From positions 496,001-560,000 of the forward strand of contig NZ_JBIGIB010000002.1 of assembly GCF_043555935.1 (NCBI RefSeq): a DNA stretch of 64,000 bases. The letters run 5' to 3'. Below the pieces are notes generated by a model. It saw only the letters and a program-made list of their open reading frames with translations, did not search any database and was not told the origin of the DNA. Shown here piece by piece: positions 58,926 to 64,000 of this stretch. This stretch comes from Pelomonas baiyunensis (GTDB lineage: Bacteria; Pseudomonadota; Gammaproteobacteria; Burkholderiales; Burkholderiaceae_C). Every line of letters starts with the position of its first letter. The stretch's first letter is position 1. Position numbers and translations under genes: made by a program.

Positions 58926-59545
58926 GCCGGCCTCCGCGCCTGCCGCCACGCGCGCCAGCCCATCACGCTCATCGGGATGAATCCGGCGTAAAGGACCACC
59001 GTCAGCCAATAGCCCTTCAGGCCGAACAGCACGACGCTAACGGTGTTGACTACGATCCAGGTCGGCCAGTTTTCCTCGTACTTGCGCGCCAGCAGCCATT
59101 GGCCGAGCAGGCTGGCCACCGTCGGGAAGGCGTCCCAGTAGGGCAGGGGGCTGTCGGTCATGCGCGCCAGGAACAGGCCCAGCAGCGGCCAGGCGGCGAG
59201 CGTCAGCAGCACCGGCCGCTGCAGGCCGGCCCAGCCGAGGCGGCGCACCTTCAGCGCTTGCCCGTCGGCTGCGCGGCCGAAGCGCCATTGCCACCAGCCC
59301 CAGCCGGCCAACGCTGCGAACAGCAGTTGCAGGCCGGCTTCACCGTAGAGCTTGCCGTCCAGGAAGAGCGCGAAGTACATCAACGAGCTGATGAGGGCCA
59401 GCGGCCAGGCCAGCAGGTGCACGCGCATGTTGCACACGACCATCCACACCGCCAGCACGAATGCGATGAGTTCCAGCCAGGAAATCGGGCTGCCGAGCGC
59501 GGTGAACGCAGGCGCCAGCAGCGCCGCCCAAAGCGTGGCCAGCAT
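58922..59545 (-). CDS. pnuC: PnuC-family nicotinamide riboside transporter
   Basis: 207-residue membrane protein with seven hydrophobic segments. Diagnostic PnuC stretches are SWLELIAFVLAVWMVVCNMR, WPLALISSLMYFALFLDGKLYGEAGLQ, GWGWWQWRFG and QWLLARKYEENWPTWIVVNTVSVVLF. PnuC proteins also include thiamine and riboflavin relatives, but the kinase downstream supports nicotinamide riboside. The ATG overlaps the ftsB stop by one base; the kinase start overlaps the pnuC stop. Confidence 0.92.
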   Translation of the reverse strand: MLATLWAALLAPAFTALGSPISWLELIAFVLAVWMVVCNMRVHLLAWPLALISSLMYFALFLDGKLYGEAGLQLLFAALAGWGWWQWRFGRAADGQALKVRRLGWAGLQRPVLLTLAAWPLLGLFLARMTDSPLPYWDAFPTVASLLGQWLLARKYEENWPTWIVVNTVSVVLFGLKGYWLTVVLYAGFIPMSVMGWRAWRQARRPA

Positions 59546-59838
59546 CAGCGCTTGCCGGCGGAGGCGGCGGTGGGCGTGACGGGGATGAACACCTCGTCGG
59601 ACTTGATCATGCCCAGCTCGAAGCGGGCTTTTTCTTCCACCATCTCCAGGCCTTCGCGCAGGTCACGCAGTTCGGCCTGAAGCTGGGCGTTGCGCGCGCG
59701 GGCCTTGTCGTTGTCCGCGTGCGCTGCCGCCACCTCCTCCCGGAGGTGGGCGACATAGGGAAGGCTGCCCCGACCCATCCAGAGTTGGGCTTGGATGGCC
59801 ACCAAGAAGGCGACCAGCACCAGGGCCAGGACCTTCAA
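59545..59838 (-). CDS. ftsB: Cell division protein FtsB
   Basis: 97-residue septum protein: a short cytoplasmic N-terminus, one membrane helix (about 3-19), a coiled coil (about 30-70, with REEVAAAHADNDKARARNAQL-like heptads) and the FtsB-type end EEKARFELGMIKSDEVFIPV. The only usable start is TTG at 59838, because an in-frame TAA (the eno stop) precedes it. The eno-ftsB order is conserved in proteobacteria. Confidence 0.92.
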   Translation of the reverse strand: MKVLALVLVAFLVAIQAQLWMGRGSLPYVAHLREEVAAAHADNDKARARNAQLQAELRDLREGLEMVEEKARFELGMIKSDEVFIPVTPTAASAGKR

Positions 59839-59841
59839 GGC

Positions 59842-61128
59842 TTACTTCAGGTTGTAGAACGCGGCACGGCCGGGGTACACCGCCACATCGCCCAGGTCTT
59901 CTTCGATGCGCAGCAGCTGGTTGTACTTGGCCATGCGGTCCGAGCGCGACAGCGAGCCGGTCTTGATCTGGCCCGCGTTCAGGCCAACGGCGATGTCGGA
60001 GATGGTGCTGTCTTCGGTTTCGCCCGAGCGGTGCGACACGACGGCGGTGTAGCCGGCGCGCTTGGCCATCTCGATGGCGGCGAAGGTTTCGGTCAGCGTG
60101 CCGATCTGGTTGATCTTGATCAGGATCGAGTTGGCGATGCCCTTCTCGATGCCTTGCTGCAGGATCTTGGTGTTGGTCACGAACAGGTCGTCACCCACGA
60201 TCTGCACGTTCTTGCCCAGGCGGTCGGTCAGGATCTTCCAGCCATCCCAGTCGCCTTCGGCCATGCCGTCTTCGATGGAGATGATGGGGTACTTGTCGAC
60301 CCAAGTGGCCAGCATGTCGGTCCACTCTTGCGAGGTCAGCTGGATGCCGCCTTCGCCTTCGAGCACGTACTTGCCGTCCTTGTAGAACTCGCTGGCAGCG
60401 CAGTCCAGGCCGATGGCGATCTGGTCACCCGCGCGGTAGCCGGCCTTGTCGATGGCTTGCAGGATCAGCTGGATGGCCGCTTCGTGGCTTTCCACGCTGG
60501 GGGCGAAGCCGCCTTCGTCACCCACGGCGGTGGAGATGCCCTTGTCGTGCAGGATCTTCTTGAGGGCGTGGAACACCTCGGCACCCCAGCGCAGGGCCTC
60601 GCGGAACGACGGTGCGCCCACGGGAATGATCATCAGCTCTTGCAGGTCCAGGCTGTTGTTGGCGTGGGCGCCGCCGTTGATGACGTTCATCATCGGCACG
60701 GGCAACTGGTTGCCGTTCATGCCGCCGAAGTAGCGGTACAGCGGCAGACCCGACTCTTCGGCCGCAGCGCGGGCCACGGCCATGGACACGGCCAACATGG
60801 CGTTGGCGCCCAGGCGGCTCTTGTTCTCGGTACCGTCCAGGTCGATCAGGGTCTTGTCGAGGAAAGCTTGCTCGGAGGCGTCCAGGCCCAGCACGGCTTC
60901 GCTGATCTCGGTGTTGATGTGCTCGACGGCCTTCAGCACGCCCTTGCCCAGGTAGCGGCCCTTGTCGCCGTCACGCAGTTCGATGGCTTCGCGCGAGCCG
61001 GTGGACGCGCCCGACGGCACGGCGGCACGGCCCATCACGCCCGACTCCAGCAACACGTCGCATTCGACGGTGGGGTTGCCGCGGCTGTCGAGGATCTCTC
61101 GGCCGACGATGTCAACGATGGCGCTCAT
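59842..61128 (-). CDS. eno: Enolase
   Basis: 428 residues; glycolytic 2-phosphoglycerate dehydratase, also part of the RNA degradosome in some bacteria. N-terminal IVDIVGREILDSRGNPTVE, the catalytic/metal region DDLFVTNTKIL, and the signature ILIKINQIGTLTE with SHRSGETEDSTI are all present. Length matches the family. The ATG at 61128 opens the frame. The stop TAA is 3 bp before ftsB. DUF1330 lies upstream after an 81-bp gap. Confidence 0.97.
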   Translation of the reverse strand: MSAIVDIVGREILDSRGNPTVECDVLLESGVMGRAAVPSGASTGSREAIELRDGDKGRYLGKGVLKAVEHINTEISEAVLGLDASEQAFLDKTLIDLDGTENKSRLGANAMLAVSMAVARAAAEESGLPLYRYFGGMNGNQLPVPMMNVINGGAHANNSLDLQELMIIPVGAPSFREALRWGAEVFHALKKILHDKGISTAVGDEGGFAPSVESHEAAIQLILQAIDKAGYRAGDQIAIGLDCAASEFYKDGKYVLEGEGGIQLTSQEWTDMLATWVDKYPIISIEDGMAEGDWDGWKILTDRLGKNVQIVGDDLFVTNTKILQQGIEKGIANSILIKINQIGTLTETFAAIEMAKRAGYTAVVSHRSGETEDSTISDIAVGLNAGQIKTGSLSRSDRMAKYNQLLRIEEDLGDVAVYPGRAAFYNLK

Positions 61129-61209
61129 TCAGTGTCTCCAGGAAGTGAAAAATTCAGGGCGGACGGAGTGTGCCAAGCGGGCGTTACCGCGTCACATCAA
61201 TCGAGGGGT

Positions 61210-61497
61210 TCAGATGCCGTCCACCACCACCATGCGCATCACGCCGGCTTCCAGGCGCAACGACTTGGCATGTTGGTAGGTTTCGGAGTCGTAAAAGGCT
61301 TTGGCTGCAGCGCGGTCTTTGAAGCCGAGCAGCACCAGGCGCGACGGGGTCCACGGGCCTTCCAGCACCTCGAATTCACCGCCCCGCACCAGCACCTCGG
61401 CACCGTGCTCCTGCATGGCCTTGGTGCTCCATTCGCGGTACTTGGCCATTTGCTCGGGGTTGGTGACGGTGACGTCAGCAATGATGTAGGCGGCCAT
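61210..61497 (-). CDS. DUF1330 domain protein
   Basis: 95-residue ferredoxin-like (dimeric alpha/beta barrel) small protein. The family pattern is AAYIIADVTVTNPEQMAKY, GGEFEVLEGPW, LVLLGFKDRAAAKAFYDSETYQ. The function is unknown; its structure resembles monooxygenases of the ABM superfamily. The ATG at 61497 follows a 71-bp gap from kdsA. It is inserted in the usual pyrG-kdsA-eno order. Confidence 0.9.
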   Translation of the reverse strand: MAAYIIADVTVTNPEQMAKYREWSTKAMQEHGAEVLVRGGEFEVLEGPWTPSRLVLLGFKDRAAAKAFYDSETYQHAKSLRLEAGVMRMVVVDGI

Positions 61498-61568
61498 GCG
61501 GGGTTCGGTGAGAAAGGGCGTTGTGGGTTGAAGCGGTCGACACCCTGCGGGCGTCGAAGCCGGGGGGC

Positions 61569-62426
61569 TCAGCAGGAGAAATCGTTCTCCAGCAGCGGCT
61601 GTTGCTTGACGACGCGGTCCAGCGCCACCAGTTGCTCCAGCAGTGTCTTCATGTGCTTGAGCGGCACAGCGTTCGGGCCGTCGCTGAAGGCTTCGGCCGG
61701 GTTCGGGTGGGTCTCCATGAACAGGCCCGCCACTCCCACGCCCACGCCAGCGCGGGCCAGCACCGGCACCATCTCGCGGGCGCCGCCGCTGGAGCCTCCG
61801 AGGCCACCGGGCTTCTGCACCGAGTGGGTCACGTCGAACACCACCGGGGCGCCGGAATTGCGCATCTCGGCCAGGCTGGTCATGTCGGCCACCAGGTTGT
61901 TGTAGCCGAAGCTCACACCGCGCTCGCAGGCCAGGAAACGGTCTTGCGACAGCCCCACCTCCGCTGCCGCAGCGCGTGCCTTGTCGATGACGTTTTTCAT
62001 GTCCCACGGCGCCAGGAACTGGCCCTTCTTGATGTTCACCGGCTTGCCGCTTTGGGCAACGGCGCGGATGAAATCGGTCTGGCGGCACAGGAAGGCCGGC
62101 GTTTGCAGCACGTCCACGACGGCCGCGACGTCGGCCACCTGGCTGGCGTCATGCACATCGGTCAAGATGGGCAGGCCGGTCTGGCGACGCACTTCATCCA
62201 GGATCTTCAAGCCCGCATCCATGCCCACGCCGCGCTTGGACGTGCCCGAGGAGCGATTGGCCTTGTCGAACGAGCCCTTGTAGATCAGCGGGATGCCCAA
62301 GCTGTCGCAGGCTTCCTTCAGGCGGCCGGCCACGTCCAGCGTGATCTGCAGCCCCTCGATGGAGCAGGTGCCAGCGATCAGGAAGAAGGGGCGGTCGAGG
62401 CCGACCGAGTAGCCGCAGAGTTCCAT
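61569..62426 (-). CDS. kdsA: 3-deoxy-8-phosphooctulonate (KDO-8-P) synthase
   Basis: 285 residues; condenses PEP with arabinose-5-phosphate for lipopolysaccharide core synthesis. Motifs FDKANRSS, ILTDVHDASQVADVAAVVDVLQTPAFLCRQTD, ERGVSFGYNNLVADM, FDVTHSVQ and METHPNP are typical. The segment AGTCSIEG near residue 21 has Cys where E. coli has Asn, which is the metal-dependent class. The ATG at 62426 shares its A with the pyrG stop and is preferred to the GTG one codon upstream. Confidence 0.96.
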   Translation of the reverse strand: MELCGYSVGLDRPFFLIAGTCSIEGLQITLDVAGRLKEACDSLGIPLIYKGSFDKANRSSGTSKRGVGMDAGLKILDEVRRQTGLPILTDVHDASQVADVAAVVDVLQTPAFLCRQTDFIRAVAQSGKPVNIKKGQFLAPWDMKNVIDKARAAAAEVGLSQDRFLACERGVSFGYNNLVADMTSLAEMRNSGAPVVFDVTHSVQKPGGLGGSSGGAREMVPVLARAGVGVGVAGLFMETHPNPAEAFSDGPNAVPLKHMKTLLEQLVALDRVVKQQPLLENDFSC

Positions 62427-64000
62427 CACGATGCCTTTGCCTTGTGGTCCAGCGCAGCCTTGATGAAGGCCGTGAACAACGGGTGGCCGCCCCAGGGGGT
62501 CGACTTGAATTCCGGGTGGAATTGAACGCCCACGTACCAGGGGTGCACGTCGCGCGGCAGTTCCACCATCTCGGTCAGCTTCTCGCGCTGCGTGATGGCC
62601 GAGATGATCAAGCCGGCCTTCTGCAGGCGGTCGAGGTAGTGCTCGTTGGCCTCGTAGCGGTGGCGGTGGCGCTCGTTCACCACGGGGCCATAGATGTCAT
62701 GCGCCAGCGTGCCGGCCTTGACGTCGGAGCTTTGTGCGCCGAGGCGCATGGTGCCGCCGAGGTCGGAGTTGGCATCACGTTTTTGGATGCTGCCGTCGGC
62801 GTCTTGCCATTCGTCGATCAGGGCGATGACGGGGTGAGGCGTTTCGGGCTCGAACTCGGTGGAGTTGGCGCCCTCCAGGCCGGCCATGTGGCGGGCGTAC
62901 TCGATGGTGGCGACCTGCATGCCCAGGCAAATGCCGAGGTACGGCATCTGGTGCTCACGGGCGTACTGGGCGGCCAGGATCTTGCCCTCCACACCGCGCT
63001 TGCCGAAACCGCCGGGCACGAGGATGGCGTCGTACTGCGACAGGCTGGACACCGTCTCGGGCGTCAGCGTTTCGCTGTCGACGTACTCGATCTTCACGCC
63101 CGCGTGGTTGTGGATGCCGGCGTGGCGCAGCGCTTCGTTGAGCGACTTGTACGAGTCCGACAGGTCGGTGTACTTGCCGCACATGGCGATGGTGACTTGC
63201 GTCTTGGGGTTCTCGACCTCGAACACCAGGCTGTCCCAACGCTTCAGGTCGGCCGCCTTGGTGTTGAGCTGCAGCTTGGTGCAGATGAGCTGGTCCAGCC
63301 CCTGCTCGTGCAGCACGCGCGGCACCTTGTAGATGGTGTTCACGTCCCACATCGAGATCACGCCGTACTCGGGCACGTTCGTGAACAGCGAAATCTTTTC
63401 GCGCTCGTCGTCCGGAATGCGGCGGTCGGCACGGCAGATCAGTGCGTCGGGCTGGATGCCGATTTCACGCAGTTTCTGCACCGTGTGCTGGGTGGGCTTG
63501 GTCTTCAGTTCACCGGCTGCGGCAATCCACGGCACGTAGGTCAGGTGCACGAAGGCCACGTTGGTCGGGCCCATCTTCAGGCTCATCTGGCGCGCGGCTT
63601 CCAGGAAGGGCAGGGACTCGATGTCGCCCACCGTGCCGCCGATTTCCACGATGGCCACATCCACCGCGTCCGGCGTGCCATGGCCGGCACCGCGCTTGAT
63701 GAATTCCTGCATCTCGCCGGTGATGTGCGGGATCACCTGCACCGTCTTGCCCAGGTAGTCGCCGCGGCGTTCCTTCTCCAGCACCGACATGTAGATCTGG
63801 CCGGTGGTGAAGTTGTTGGCCTTCTTCATCCGCGTGGTGATGAAGCGCTCGTAGTGGCCGAGGTCGAGGTCGGTTTCTGCGCCGTCATCGGTGACGAAGA
63901 CTTCGCCGTGCTGGAAGGGCGACATCGTGCCGGGGTCGACGTTGATGTACGGGTCCAGCTTGATGAGGGTGACTTTGAGGCCGCGCGATTCGAGGATGGC
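62426..64000 (-). CDS. pyrG: CTP synthase (5' end outside window)
   Basis: The frame is open to the window edge at 64000; about 26 N-terminal residues (with the MTKYIFVTGG start) are missing. Visible are the synthase part (LIKLDPYINVDPGTMSPFQHGEVFVTDDG, GGTVGDIESLPFLEAARQM-like) and the C-terminal glutaminase domain with catalytic Cys in YLGICLGMQVA and His/Glu in GVQFHPEFKS. It makes CTP from UTP with glutamine. The pyrG-kdsA-eno-ftsB block is conserved in beta- and gammaproteobacteria. Confidence 0.96.
   Translation of the reverse strand, partial: AILESRGLKVTLIKLDPYINVDPGTMSPFQHGEVFVTDDGAETDLDLGHYERFITTRMKKANNFTTGQIYMSVLEKERRGDYLGKTVQVIPHITGEMQEFIKRGAGHGTPDAVDVAIVEIGGTVGDIESLPFLEAARQMSLKMGPTNVAFVHLTYVPWIAAAGELKTKPTQHTVQKLREIGIQPDALICRADRRIPDDEREKISLFTNVPEYGVISMWDVNTIYKVPRVLHEQGLDQLICTKLQLNTKAADLKRWDSLVFEVENPKTQVTIAMCGKYTDLSDSYKSLNEALRHAGIHNHAGVKIEYVDSETLTPETVSSLSQYDAILVPGGFGKRGVEGKILAAQYAREHQMPYLGICLGMQVATIEYARHMAGLEGANSTEFEPETPHPVIALIDEWQDADGSIQKRDANSDLGGTMRLGAQSSDVKAGTLAHDIYGPVVNERHRHRYEANEHYLDRLQKAGLIISAITQREKLTEMVELPRDVHPWYVGVQFHPEFKSTPWGGHPLFTAFIKAALDHKAKAS

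Noticed and set aside
1..64000. Mobile elements, prophage, defence islands, CRISPR, tRNA or rRNA genes
   Set aside because: No transposase, integrase, direct-repeat array, restriction or Cas motif, cloverleaf or rRNA segment was seen; the composition is even throughout.

Overview
This is a contiguous 64 kb chromosomal window from a high-GC betaproteobacterium, most likely Burkholderiales (Comamonadaceae/Sphaerotilaceae type). The evidence is gene order: rimP-nusA-infB-rbfA-truB-typA, pyrG-kdsA-eno-ftsB, and zapA-6S RNA-EVE are arrangements typical of that order. There are also dense 4-bp ATGA gene overlaps and many regulatory hybrid kinases. No tRNA, rRNA, insertion sequence, prophage or CRISPR array is visible. 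No intergenic gap exceeds 300 bp. The first and last genes are cut by the window edges.

Layout. 1-468 is the end of a surface-type protein. 532-4672 (minus) is a polar amino-acid ABC importer with an embedded M14-type deacylase, preceded by an alpha/beta hydrolase and a TrhO-type rhodanese. 6462-18206 is a signalling block of six genes in two divergent operons: an HD-GYP response regulator, three hybrid kinases, a receiver/pseudokinase and a UrtA-like binding protein. 18264-20431 is a Fur-box-controlled feoAB. 20489-23411 (minus) holds nth, a small coiled-coil gene, zapA, 6S RNA, an EVE protein and a cyclophilin. 23542-25809 is an AdiA-type decarboxylase, facing fabI across a bidirectional terminator. 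26732-35410 is the transcription/translation operon rimP-nusA-infB-rbfA-truB-typA, with a promoter and an intrinsic terminator inside its leader. 35522-42898 is a tightly packed run: EamA, crotonase, acyltransferase-SGNH, dusA, ogt, DEAD helicase, CYTH. rdgC and a DsbA-like gene follow on the minus strand. 44817-48227 is a porin-like / periplasmic binding-like / diguanylate cyclase trio. Two glutathione transferases come next. Then, on the minus strand, come an M14 deacylase, a PIG-L deacetylase, two EamA transporters, a phytase-like esterase, an omega-transaminase and a ferritin-like protein. 56939-58416 is gamma-carbonic anhydrase plus Hsp33. 58410-64000 (minus) is pyrG-kdsA-DUF1330-eno-ftsB-pnuC-nicotinamide riboside kinase-like.

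How the parts fit. Cyclic-di-GMP is a recurring theme: an HD-GYP phosphodiesterase output in the hybrid-kinase block, and a GGDEF synthase with an inhibitory I-site in the porin trio. The hybrid-kinase block has degenerate parts: a His-to-Gln phosphoacceptor, two receivers without the acidic pocket, and one kinase core with weakened motifs. This suggests layered or partly non-catalytic signalling. The three kinases share an unnamed C-terminal tail of about 55 residues.

The most interesting non-coding signal is the rimP-nusA-infB leader. A near-consensus promoter is followed by a terminator hairpin with eight Ts, and an upstream segment can pair with the terminator's distal arm. That is the layout of an attenuator, or of a small RNA, in front of the gene for the termination factor NusA itself. 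The 6S RNA could be placed to the base from its closing stem and its -10 box. All function calls rest on motifs and context read by eye; no database search was run.
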